Source of the DNA: Ectocarpus siliculosus
Lineage: Eukaryota > Sar > Phaeophyceae > Ectocarpales > Ectocarpaceae
Reading direction: 5' to 3'
Length of the DNA stretch: 57,352 bases
Assembly (NCBI GenBank): GCA_000310025.1
Contig: FN649755.1
Location: 1,285,803-1,343,154, forward strand
A program made the translations under genes and the position numbers. This document shows, piece by piece, positions 24,401-36,700 of this stretch. Below the pieces are notes generated by a model. That model saw nothing but the letters and a program-made list of their open reading frames with translations, was not told the DNA's origin and ran no database searches. Position 1 is the stretch's first letter. Every line of letters starts with the position of its first letter.

Positions 24401-24900
24401 ATGCTCTCGTAAGGCAATGCTTCCTGGTCCCTGCCCTTGAAACCACCCGCTGCCAAAAACGCACACTGGTCGCATACACTCTCCCTTACGGCCAAATATC
24501 AACGTGATGTTCTGCGGTGCTACCTGCCCAATGCTATGGGCGTTTTGGACCAACGATCGAAACCCTCCCATGTAAACTGAGAATGGCGTTCCTACAGGGG
24601 TTTCCCACACTTTGTACAGCTTTGCCAAACCGCCCATGGGTAACCAATGGGCGCCACGTGGTGCCCTTGGCCGGCCCATGGGTGACCCAGGGGCGGCCCA
24701 CAAAAGCTGCCCATGAGCATGTCCATGGGTAGCCCTGGGAAGCCAATGGGCGACCAATGAGTGCCCTTCAACCGGAGCCAGTGTACTTCTCAAAGATTAT
24801 CTGCTCTGGAACGCGCAGTAACGGCTAATACCCCAAGCCCACACGATACGTGCTAGGTCGGCGCTGGATGGCTAAGTTCTAGGTTGATATGCCGGTGGCG
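21472..24900. other. No gene supported between sulfotransferase and ORF relic
   Basis: No convincing C-terminal sulfotransferase exon was found. 22742-22850 is a diverged copy of 32172-32290 (TGTGACCACGGAA, GTACGGGT, GTGAAGACAA). 23040-23560 carries short internal similarity (TTCCAATCTACAACTG near 23231 and TCCCAATCTACAACTG near 23475). Otherwise nothing recognisable. Confidence 0.5.
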
Positions 24901-25000
24901 AGGTTTAGGTTGAAGTGCCCACGGTAGGCACGTCGTGGTGGGCAGTGCATGGGCGGCCCATGAAGTGCCCAAGCGCGGCCCATGGGTGACCCGCGGATGG
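24630..25000. repeat. Cluster of CCATGGG / GGCCCATGGGTGACC motifs
   Basis: GGCCCATGGGTGACCC occurs at about 24672 and 24978. Shorter forms (CCCATGGGTAACC, TCCATGGGTAGCCC, GCCAATGGGCG, GGCGGCCCATGAAG) fill the space between. The repeats overlap the C-terminal end of the zinc-finger ORF. The palindromic core CCATGG is frequent here and rare elsewhere in the window. Confidence 0.6.
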
Positions 25001-26164
25001 GTGACCTTTAGCAAAACTGTCAAGTAGGGAGATCGTTGCTACCGCAGGCACAACCAAATGTTGAAGTTCATACACAATAGTCGCCACAGATGCCATCCTG
25101 GTCACTATTACCAGGAATTCCATCGCGTCCGCTCCCAACATGCCTCCATCTAGTTTGCTCCTCGTCTGTGAGAATGCCATGTTTATCTTCGTCCTCAAGA
25201 GGCCGGCCTGCGCGGGATCCGCAGAGTACGACAAGGCATTGAGTACATGCTTTTCTAACGGCAATCCCAACCACGCACCCGGTCCTCGGAATTGGTTACA
25301 TCACCCGCTCTTTCCCGGATCTCGTAAACGTTGCGCGACAGTTTCGATGAAAACTGCACCGTTTCCGCATCCGCTCTCTCTCGGTTCAGAGGTAGCCGTG
25401 GCAGTTTTATCAAGCTTCTCGTGTTGTAAGACGCCAGACAAAATAGAGCTTTGCGGATAGCTCTGATCTCTCTGGCGTCCATAACGCCCGAGTCCATAGT
25501 GATGGGTGATCGCAGTAGCTGCATGAGACGCTTCAGCGTTTATTATGTGCAACTTCTGCTTGGGGAGTTTTTCGTTCTCTACGTTGATCACTTTGGTGGT
25601 GAGCGACTTGTCGTTCGTCTTCTCTTCACTTGAAGTCTTTACTTCCTTCTTCTCATCCCCCTTTAGCACTGTCGGACTCTTGTGTGGTAGCACTAACGTT
25701 TTGTCTTGGTATCTTCCCATGCCGAATCCTCACCCTCTTCTGACTCCCAAAACTACAGTGTAGTCATCCGCCCATCTGTGGTACTTCTTCGCTTGGTTGG
25801 GGGAGAAGAAGAATTTCCGCGACCACCCCTGCGTCCTTCTTGCGGAGACCTTTCCACCTCGCCCCTGGAAAGCCCTGGGGTGAGGGTTGTATTCTGATAC
25901 ACCCTCAGAAGTCCTCCGCGCCCCACACTTCTTGCAATTCGTGAACCGAACGTAGCAGAGCGTACCACACCCATTACACATCCATTGTTGAGGTCTTCCC
26001 GACGCTCTCTGACGACCGGTACGCCCGGCATTGTCAGACATTGCGTTCTTTGCACGTACGTCGCCAAACACCCGATGAGGTTGATCAGGGCCGCCACGTG
26101 GCGGTCCAAATCCACCCCGACGCCCGGCCATTGATGCGATTTGTTTGGCTCCCACCTCCGCCAT
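24905..26164 (-). pseudogene. Decayed ORF with four-cysteine zinc finger, possibly gag-like
   Basis: One frame runs 420 codons from an ATG at 26164 to a TAA at 24905 and is interrupted only twice, both times by TGA (25730-25732 and 25301-25303). Residues about 60-85 form a RanBP2-like finger, WMCNGC-x9-NCKKCGARR (C-x2-C...C-x2-C). The part before it is Gly/Arg-rich (AGRRGGFGPPRGG). Downstream come Lys/Glu-rich and mixed helical parts. Layout (basic N-terminus, nucleic-acid-binding finger, helical region) and its place among repeats suggest a retroelement gag-like protein; a host RNA-binding protein is the alternative. No polymerase domain was recognised. Two stops in 420 codons are far fewer than random sequence gives, so decay is recent or TGA is read through. 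Confidence 0.5.
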
Positions 26165-27307
26165 ACATCATCCGCCGCCTATAATCACCTCCACATCACC
26201 GGCTGTCCCGAAGGGCAACGAGTGTGTCATGGGATTTTTTCTTTTTTATTGTACAGTCTAAGGAGTCCATCTTCCTTTTTTTTTCCCCATTTTTTCGTCA
26301 GACTCCACCTCCATCTCATGTTTTCTTCCGTGATAGGCGTTCCGGGACCACTCCAACCGTTCTGACACAGCACGCTGTACAACGTTTCACGTACATACTG
26401 TAGTGTTCATATGCAACGTAAGTTCCAAAACGTTTTCTTGTGGGCATGTGGGACAGCTGCGTACTGTTGCACCAACTGTGATCGTATTAATACGATGTCC
26501 GGGTGTGCTCGGCTTGATTGGTTGGTTGCATGTTAGACGTGTGTGTGAGGTTCGGCTCGTATGTTTCCGTGTCGATTGTAAGGCCCTGGGCGGTGTGCAG
26601 TACACGGTAGAGCAACAGGCCGGAAGCTCATTTTCGGCAGCACTCTCAAGGGCTCAGATATGACAGAAGAGCTCACGAGATCTCCCCATTGCGCGCAGTC
26701 TGTGTAGTGTGAACCACGAAGACATTCACACTGAGCAGGTCCACACAAGCACATAAGGGCTCTTATGTTTCTGTGTGTCAATTTCAATGCCTGCAGCGAT
26801 TGATAGTGTGCAGCACGGCACTACAACAGCACATGCCCCATGGGCAACTCAGCATCATTCCAATTTTTTTTTGGGATCGTCCGCAGTTGTTGTATGACAT
26901 GACAACCAAGCACGAAGACACTCGCAGGGGTACACGCACCCGCCAATTGTTGGGTATCACTCCCGGAAAATGTAACAAATCATACATTGGTGTCATCGAG
27001 TTTGCAGCTTTCGACAGTGCCCCGCGAAGAGTATGGAGACATGAATGTTCTATTCTTGATATCAACCCAGAACCACCCCACGCGTTACCTCGATGTGCCT
27101 ACTATCTACTGTACACTAGTTTGATAGGGCAAGATGAAAGGACACGACAGCACGATACGACCGTGCGCATGACGTGTCTTCACAATCGCCACAATATTTG
27201 GCATTTTCGCGACTCCGCAGAATACCCGTCAGTTCATTGCGTCGCTTGAGGCATCGTCATGAATCTATGTTCAGTATCTGTGGTAACATGTTTTGCTCGC
27301 CGCCTGC

Positions 27308-30300
27308 TTATGCTGCAACGGTTGTCATGGTGAAGGAGTCAATGTTGAAGCCGGAAGATATCGTGCACAGCCAGATGATGTTGGGGCCTTCGCCAAGGCC
27401 GCCTGATCCTCCGCCCGACCTGAGTATTGTACACAAAGCAAGGTCGCGTGAATGACAATCTTCGTCTCGCGGTCGGTGCCATCCGTGTTGCAACCTGACA
27501 AAAAACCCTTTTCGGGTTTTCTTTGAGTCTGATTTCGACGAAGAACTGAACCTACTTTGCAGCACGCGCAATTAATGGCCGACGTGCGACCTAACACCTC
27601 TGTCGAACTTTGTTTAAGGTGTACCATTTCACACTGACTGACGACTGGCTTGTCGCATGATTCCCGGTATGGGCGGTCGGTGGGGACGCAACACGTAGCA
27701 GCAGACGCACGCGTGGTAGATTGCACTCCCAATCGCCAACGAAGCGTGCATCCCTGAGAAGCCGCATTGTTCTTCGTCGTCCTTTCCTTCTTGGCGTGGA
27801 AAAGGGCCACTAGTATGCTTGAATGTCGCTGAAGCCATTGCGAAAATATGTAGGTGCTGCGGAATGTGGTCTTCGGAGAGATAGGTACAAATGTTACCGT
27901 GCCACGCACGTGGTCGTAATGTGACCTTCTACAAGGACGAAACTCACGAAGTGATGGTGGCGAAGGTGGTCCAGTCTCCAGTGGGCATGATATCGATTAC
28001 CCCGCTGAGATCGGTCTCGTAGTCTGAACAGCCCGTGCCGCCACTCACAACCTGAAAAAGGGTAACGGAGATAATTTTTTAGTCTACGATGATAGTGGAC
28101 CTCTCGCATTGCGGTTGAAATCAAGTCTAGCGTTCACCGGATATCGCACAAGGTAATACGGGATACCCGCTGCTTCAGTGAGCTCACTCGGTCCCTCCCA
28201 AGGGAACACCTCAGACGCCGGCAGCCCATCGCCATGCTCGTGCGACGTATCCAGAAGTCAGAATCGTTCGGACTCTAAGCTTTCTGCGAGGTTTGATTTC
28301 GGTCGTCTATTGTTGGAGTCGGCCGGCATACAACGTGCGCTAGCAGCAACTGTTGCTTCGGCAAGGAAAGTTAGAGGGACAGAAAAGACAACATGCGTCG
28401 AGACAGAAGGGGGCATTCCTGAACTTGAAATAAACTCATTCAGATCGTACGCAATCTCGACTAACGTCTGCATGCATGGATCAATGTAAGTCCATCCAGA
28501 GGCGAAAAAGGGACAATCTCTACCTGGAGGGATCCACTGAAGCCTGTGGGGGAGGCCACCACGAACTCGAAGTCGAACGCGTCCGCTGGACGAACGAATC
28601 GGAGCACAAACAAGGGATTTTGCAATGCAGCGGGGTGGGGTCATTTAAGCAACAGTCAACTGAAAACGTCAAACAGCTGAGACACAATGAAATGAAAAAT
28701 CGAAATAAATGGGGTAGGGTGGGAGAGAACAAACAGAGGGGGTCTTCAATGGGCGGGTGACAACAGCCGGAGGCAAACGTCAAGAGCGGCTGGTTGTACG
28801 ATATCCTTGAATGAGCTCGAAACGCCATACCCTCGCCGACCTCAACCCCGGGCTCTAGCGCAGGACGATCTCCAGTAGGTGATCGAGGCAGTTTGATCGT
28901 CAGGCGTACATGGAACACTTGCGAGTCCACTAATCGCGAACATGTGGTTAAGATTACAGTAGACGTAAGAATCTGTTCATTTACGCGCCTTTCCGTTTTC
29001 CGTGGCAGTTTGCCTCTACCTAGGTTTACGACGCCACACCAGGCAACAGTGCTATTTGAGCATGGGCATATCCTGAATTGTTTCATCCGTGTCAGACGTA
29101 TGAAACTGGAACGGCTGCTCTACTCGCGCAATGCACTATCGTTATTAGCCGGATTCACCGAGGTCCGCCCACAGTGTTGATAACACATTGTTGTCCTTAG
29201 AGTCGGGTGTGTGTTTCAGCGGATGCCCTCCTTCAACCAAAGCTCTACCCGCTACGAAAACCCGAGGACCCATATCCGCACGTGTTTATCACTCTCCATC
29301 ATCTGGGAAGAACCTCCGTGTATGACATTACGCCTGTTTCTGGTTTTGGTCTGCGTGGCCCGAAGACCGTTTCAACCAAAGTTTCACCCGCTACCCGACG
29401 GGGGAGCGTTCATTCGCAAAGCGCCATCTATTGTAGAGGGCTGCACAGAGAGACTGCGTAAGAGCCTCGTGATTGGTTGTGGACTTGCGACAAGGACAAT
29501 CAAATCGACTGCATCATAGTCCTGAATTTTATTCATCTCGGTACACCGCTACGAATGGCTATTTCATTGCATACTGAGAGCGGCAGGCGCCTGAACATGT
29601 GACGATTGTTGATGCCTCTTTCTGGAACAGAATGATTCACTCTCGACGGGGACGAGTACCTCTCTCGGAAAGCTACCACCAGATTATTACAGCCTACAAC
29701 ACAAAATGCCATCACTTTTGAAAACGAAAGACATCAGCGACGCCTACCTGCGGTGCGAACATCGACGGTATAGCGCGTGAATTCCCCCGCCCTGGTCCAG
29801 CCGACGTAGTGTCCCCCCGCCGTTGTGGCCTTGATGTCGACGTCCTCCGTGGTGCGGAAAGCCTGTGTGGACCGCGAACGACACGGAGGGGGGTCGGCTA
29901 CTATTTTAACTCGTGGCGTGCAGAAGTGTTCGACGTCTCCGGTGGTGGCATGATATGTATGAAAACTGTATTGCAGAGAGCCCGGTGTTCCTCTTATCGA
30001 TATCGGCAATTATGATGGCATGTTGTCCTACATAGATAGCGAAGCTGGACATTCTAGGGCATCATGCTACGGACTACCGCTACTTGCCAGGTCGTCAAAC
30101 TCGCTGTTGTTGGGTGCCGGGCCAACTGATTACCAACCGCCAGGCTATATCCTAACCTTAGAAACAACTCGAGGGGGACGGTCAACCTAACGCATGCACG
30201 GACAATCGCGCTCTTCGGGGTATTATTGTCCCACGAAGAGTGATTTACGTGTTATCGTCATCAGGCCGACTTCTACATAGCCCGGTCGACGAAAGTGAAC

Positions 30301-31817
30301 GAGACACGAACGCATGTGTGGACACCGAGAGGTGTATTGCGTGCTCCTCTTTATCGATGAACTGCTGTGCAGATTCCGAACACGATGGTTTTTGAAGGAT
30401 TGGGAGCGGTGGTGACTCATCACGTCCATGAGCACACGGTTTACGCAAAGGTTGTCGGAAACCTGAATCATGCCGTGAGATGGCTTGGGTTTGGACACGT
30501 TTAATGTGTTGTTGTTATACCGAGCGATGTGGCCAAATATTGAGCAAAGGGTCCGGTGCATGAGACAATAAGATGCACTGCCTGGGAAAGGAGAAGTTCA
30601 GGAAAACAGGAAAACGTGGCGCACTGATTAGCGTACAGCTTGTACATAAAATGGGGCACACGCCAACAAAAGGCATAAAACAAGTTGCACAACAAAGAAG
30701 CCGACAAGGAAGAACCATCGTCTCACCCCCCCGTTGTTTCCCGCATCAACGTCGTAGTAGGCGGCCCCTTGTCCACCTTCGTCGAACTCCTCGGCCTGTT
30801 CGGGTAAGAGTGGGGGTGGGCGTGTCACGTCGACGTTACCATCATTCACAAGCTCTCGCCCGCCTACACACAAGCTTCAACGAAACTGTCGCACGGGGGG
30901 GGCTCCTAAGCGTTGTCGTTTTAGCGAACGCCGAAACACCTCGAACACTTATTTCTAGTGTAGATAGTTTCAGGATGCGAAGAGAACACGCCCAAAGATT
31001 TCCGGCACGCTCTGCAGGGACGCTTCTATGCGACTACCACCTGAATACCGCGGCCCGTCAGGATACCAACAGATTATTACCCGTCGAAGCATCGCCCAAC
31101 ATATTGTGCCCAGGATTGCTCAAGGGCTGCAAACAGTCTGCTACTCCCCCGTACCCTCTCAGAACACGAGTCCCCCCCCCCCACCATGCCCCCCCCTCGG
31201 TGTTTGCCATCGGGGTTGGGTTTTCGTCGCTTGGCAACGACGTTGTAAAAAAAGCCATTTCACTTCGTGAACTCGGCAACCAGGTTACCGTATTGTTTTA
31301 CCTCCGTTTTTTTGCGGTAACCACAATGGTAGTCGAGTAGATCATGTTGTGCAGGGTCGAGAACCCCCACTCCGCGCAAGGGGGATGATCGCACCACGTT
31401 GTGTTCAAATGGAAGCATCCTCGAGGCAGTTACACAGTGCTTACAACTGTCTCTGGAAGGAAGTGAAAGAACCAGAAAAAAAATAAGTCATACGCAGCTG
31501 TCATCCGTACGCAAGGAAGTAAGCACAAGATGCCCAACACCCTTAGCAGGATGCAGCGCACCCTTCATGCCACTCGCCGAATACCTCACGGCGCTTCGCG
31601 CTTGGTAATGTGAGAGCCTGGTTCGGTGAGAGCCCGGCGTCCCGGCTTTGTAGGGATGCGAGGTCAATAGTCTAACGACTACGGCGTGCACGACTATGAG
31701 TACACCCTCCCCCCACCATGAACAAACGCTTACTTCGATCTTGCCAGGGATGACGGCGGGGTTGTCGAGGTACGCTCCACCTTGCAACTCGGCTGCGGTG
31801 GGGGCCGGGGTAGGGCC
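27308..31817 (-). other. Second CBM6 module (exons 24 to 29) and C-terminus
   Basis: Starts with the short linker [19 protein letters not shown], then AVIPGKIE, an intron, [68 protein letters not shown] and [17 protein letters not shown]. It ends MTTVAA at a TAA stop. Exons 26-29 have the same four lengths as in the first module (115, 62, 104, 112 nt). The only architectural difference is one phase-0 intron after KIE (30796-31733). Confidence 0.9.
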
Positions 31818-32300
31818 CTTGGATATCACAAGCGGACAAAAATAGGAAGCGGAAAGTGGCATTAGTTCATGCTTGCTGCGAAGGCAGGTAGCGTCAGGCG
31901 TCGTCGGACGGCAGAAAATTCGGCAGTATAGGGGAAATGACCGATCCTTCCGGCCGAACGCTAGGTGCAAAACAATATATCTCGACAATGGTGAAAAGAC
32001 AGTTTAGAATAGTGAAGGTATTTTTTTGACGACTTTCATGTGTCTGTTGCGCACTATCGGGAGTGTGACAACAAATTCTATCCCAACTATCCGATTTTCG
32101 CTTCCAACGGCGTCCTCGGCCTGTTGTGATGTAAGTTTTCTTTGTCCCTGTTTCTTTTTAGGGTGTACCCTTTTCGGGTAGTTGTCCTGTGACCACGGAA
32201 AGCGTCCGAGGCAGTTGTACCGGTACGGGTGAAGGTACTCGACACAGGCCGGGAACGATTTTTCTACGTGAAGACAAAACAACGACAACGACAACGGCAA

Positions 32301-32365
<65 letters not shown>

Positions 32366-33746
32366 ACAACAGCAACACCGACAACAATAACAACTCCTAT
32401 GACAACTCTGCCGTGATGTCGACTGTTCGACAACACCGCGGTGATGTTCTTCCCATCTACGTGCTGGCGCCTCTTACCTTGGTCACGTGCGCCGTCATAG
32501 TGAAAGAGTCGATGTTGAAACCCGGGGCGATTATGCAGATCCAGATGATGTGCGAGCCGGCCTCTAGCCCACCCGATCCCCCGGCCGACCTACGTATCAA
32601 CGAAACAAACGTAGGCTGTTGAGCTGTAGAAGGGTATACTTTTCGGGGGTTGCGATTTTCTCAGAAGTGTTTCGGAATGTTTTAGGAGGAGAGCGGGGCG
32701 GAAAATCTTGTTCCTGGTTGATATTTCTTCCCACGCGCTACGAAAAAACCGCCGCAGGATCTCTCTATAGGGTGCCGCTTCCTGAATGGGTGCTCCGAAT
32801 CAGACCGACCACTCATGGGTGTTCGCAGCCTCCACGTTATCCAGCGGAATGAACGGGGGCTTACGGATGAGATGCCACATAATAGCAGGGTGGGCTGCGA
32901 TAGACGCCGCCCTGAGATTAAGCAGAGGAAGGCGGGGCGGAAACACCATGTTCAAGGCTTCTCTCGCACGGGCAGTTCTGTGGAACTTCACCGACTAGTG
33001 AGAGGAGAGGGGGGATGGGCTTTCCCAAGCCACAAGTCGAAAACAAGTCACGCCCGCGAACGCGGGGGAGGGTGTTCCCCTGTCTTCACGCGTCATCTTC
33101 GTGCGCCAGGTGTTTTTTCAGAGTAAAGCCAGACGAACAACTGGGGCATAAGGCCTGACTCTGGTTTTGCTGAAGAGCAGGGCGAAACCTGCATCTATGG
33201 GTTGAACGTACGTGCGTGTATAGCTCCAGCGGCCACTGCTTGGATGAAAAGCCTCCCAACCAGGTGGAATTTCGAGACACGTGCTGCGCACAAGCGCAAT
33301 AACCACCAGTAGCACACGTTACCGCCCGCAACCAGATGGCATCTTTGTTGGAGAAGGGAAAAGGCGTCTATCAACAACCGAAACTGTTGTTGTAGAGAAA
33401 GTGATGGGATTAGGGATAAAAGTATGTGTGTGCTTACAATGACTTGGTCTCGAACGTGGCCCAGCTTCCCGTGGAAGCCACCTCGACAACCCCGCTCAAA
33501 TCGGTCACGTAGTCCGAACAGCCGGTGCCGCCGCTCACCACCTGTCAAAGGGAAGACGGATGTTCTATGTTGCGCTTGGCGATGAGAACGGGTTTCCAAT
33601 CGCTTTGGCATCTTATTGCGTCCTTCCCGCAGCTTGTGCCTGGCGTTCCGTGACAAGGAGTTTGCGTCGCTTGGGTCAAAAATGTGCTGACGTCAAAGGA
33701 CGGTGACAAAGACAACGACAGAAAAACCACCACCACCAGCAACAAC

Positions 33747-33782
<36 letters not shown>

Positions 33783-36700
33783 CGACACATATAACAGGAT
33801 CGGAAATGGCAAAAACAATGACGAGTACAGTAGGACGAGAAGGAAAACGAACACGACGACGACGACAGCAACAGCAGAAACGACATCGACAAGGAACCTA
33901 CGCTACCTGCATCTGGCCTCCGAGGTCGCTCGGGGCGGCCACCACGAACTCGAAGTCGAACTCGTCCACTGCCGACAGCAGCAGCAGCGCGTTTGGGAAC
34001 GTTGAAGCAAGGATAGCAACGAAAAGGTTTGTCACGCACGAGGACGATAACAGCACTCTACGACACCGAGAGAGGGGTTTCGTGTCCCTACCCCTTACAC
34101 TAACCCTACCCCCAGCCCCCTCACACCATGTCGAACCCCATACTAAAACCAAGTAAATATCCCCGCGAAAGCTGCGAAAAGAATGTGATGCGAGGTAGGC
34201 ACGTAGGCACCCGCACTTAAAGAAGGTCCTATGTTGCCGTAGTTGCCCTTGAGATGTTCTTTCCTCTGCGGGTTTGGCAACGGCTGCTGCTTGGTAGGTG
34301 GCTATACAGTATCGGGCCGGGTTCAAGACGTTGTGTTTCGACGAAAATGAACCCTATGAATAAAAAAAAGGCCATGTTCGTGAGTGCGGGCGCGTATTGG
34401 TGGGCGAGTGGCGGTGCTTTGTTGTTGTTGTTTCTCACATTAGCTCTATAGTCCACAAGAATGGAGAGTCCGTGGTCGCAAAACCCGGCACAAACGACGC
34501 CGCGGGGGAACAAAACAAGAATAGAGCACAAACCACTCGGAAAAATAAAACAAAATGATAGAAAGAAAAGTACAGCTACCTCACCGACCAGTCGAGAAAA
34601 GGAGCCCTAGGAAACCGATCAAAATAAAACAAAACAAAAAAAGCAAAACAAAAAAGGGAAAAAGGAGGACGCTTCCCACACCCGCATAACAAAAACAAAG
34701 GGTACCGTAACAGCATCAGCCACTACGCACCAGGGCATGGGAGTAATGGAGGCAACAGAACAAAAAGGCGGCAGATGGGCAGACAGCCATAATATATAAA
34801 ACCAAAAGCAACAGCAAAAGGTGTCTTTGGCAGCGGCTCATGACGGCAGGTTATGGGCTCTCGCTGGTCCGACTTTTTTCGAGGAATGAAAAAACATTCC
34901 CACCCAACGGCTCTCGCACACACGCCCGGTTTTCAATATCAGGCAATCGGAAAAGCGTCACGATCAGCCACGTCAAGGATCACCAAAACTTCCTATTTCC
35001 CAGAACTTCCTATTTCTGACGGAGGAGCTTGAGAAAGACAAACGACACGCGGGGCAATGGCGGGGCAGCTGAAAACGACCGTCTGATGTGGGGCAGCCGC
35101 CTCATTCAATGTCGAGAACAGCTTGATTATTCCTTCTGTTCCGCCTGTCTGTGCCAGCCTACTTCACCGCGCCCAATATAGGGCGGCCGCCTCAGTTGCG
35201 ACCGCCATATTTGGGGAACTCCCACTGTACGTAGATACATTGGTTAGCGTGTACAACATCCATCGCCGCCCTCACCGTCTTCCGTGACCTCCACCGTGTA
35301 GATCAGGTACTCAGACTCGGCGACCCAGCCGACGTAGTACCCTCCGGCCCCGCCGGCCTTCACGTCCACGTCCTCGGTCCGCCGCAACGCCTGCTTTAAC
35401 ACCAAGCAAGGACCACGTCACTTATAGTAGGCAGTTTTGGGCTACGTGGTTCACAGAGCGGGCATATTTCTTGCCGCAACGCCTTCGCTTGCGGTCAAGC
35501 AAGGGCAACGCCACTTACAGTAGGAATTTTGGTCTCCATGGTTCACAGAGCGGACCTCTTTCGCTCTTGGAAGGTGTCATCTATTCACAAAGCTTACGCG
35601 AGAGGAGTCCGAGGAGAACGGTTCATAGGGGCGTGTGGTTTTGCCCTATCGCTGGGGGGCCCAACAAACCTGGCACTCGTATTCGACATACTCTTATCAA
35701 CGTTGTAGAGCTCCGTCCGCTGCATGATGACTGATTTTTGAGCTCGGCCATCCGGGAACTCCTTCGTTTTGACATTCACACAGCGGACGCTCACCGTCAG
35801 GATACGTTCTGCCAAAATGACACACTGGAAAGTTTTTTGTTCGTCTTCAGTCGCCATACTAAATAGGACGAAAACAACAACTTCAAATCAGCGCTCGAGA
35901 AAGAAAAAAAAACACGTAACCGAGGGGCTTAGGTCGGCGGCCAGCCGTACCCTCTAGTCGTGCGCGGAAGGCTAGCTGGAACGTTTGCTGCCCCCGCTCT
36001 TCTTGTACAACCCCCCCGCGCGTGTGTGATCTCTTACGTATCGGAAATATCACACGGGAGAGAACAACCACAAAAACAAAAGGCTAGGCGACCTGTTCCG
36101 TCCCTCACAGCCCATCAGCACGAACAACACATCGGTCGATAGCAGCCCTATCGTTTTCCCCGAGTTCCCCCTCCCCCACCAACACGCATTGTCTACACCC
36201 ACCACCAAACGGTGCGCACTTCTCACCCCTCCGCTGTTGCCGGCCGTGGTGTCGTGGTACCCCACTCCCTCTCCCCCGGAGTCGAACGCCTCCGCCTCGA
36301 TCTTGCCGGGAATGACGGCGGAGGTCCCCATGTAAGGACCAGACGGCACCGTGGGTGCGGGAGTCGGTGTGGGGGCCTCTGGGATCACGATCTGTTTTGT
36401 TTTTTTTGGGGGGGGAGGGGTGTTTGCGGTGGCACGGTGTGGGATTTGGGTTGTGGATGGATGCGGGGTAGAGGTGGAGGGAGACCCACGGCTGGGAAAG
36501 GGGTTTCAAAGAGGGCTTTGAATTAGTGTTCGCTCGAGGACGAGCGCGAGTTCTTCCGTGGTTGTTGCGCTCGTGCCGCGAAAGATCGGGTAGAGGGGCG
36601 TGCGGGGCAGAGGTGGAGGCTGATATCGCTGGTGGTGAGGAATAAAAAGAGCGAACCCTTCTTCGAAGGGTTCGTGAGAGACACTGCTGCACAGGGTTTT

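Larger units (their letters stand above)
32478..36391 (-). other. First CBM6 module (exons 19 to 23)
   Basis: After a Pro/Thr linker ([15 protein letters not shown]) the module reads [20 protein letters not shown] and [11 protein letters not shown], then RTEDVDVKA...[46 protein letters not shown] and [19 protein letters not shown]. These are the strands of a family 6 carbohydrate-binding module, including the terminal GFNIDSF block and a conserved cysteine pair. The lengths of exons 20-23 are 115, 62, 104 and 112 nt. Family 6 modules bind beta-glucans, xylan or other polysaccharides; beta-1,3-glucan is the likely ligand here. Confidence 0.9.

Noticed and set aside
30573-31340. 255-codon plus-strand ORF
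   Set aside because: Antisense to GH81 exon 25 and then into the dispersed repeat; no domain recognised.
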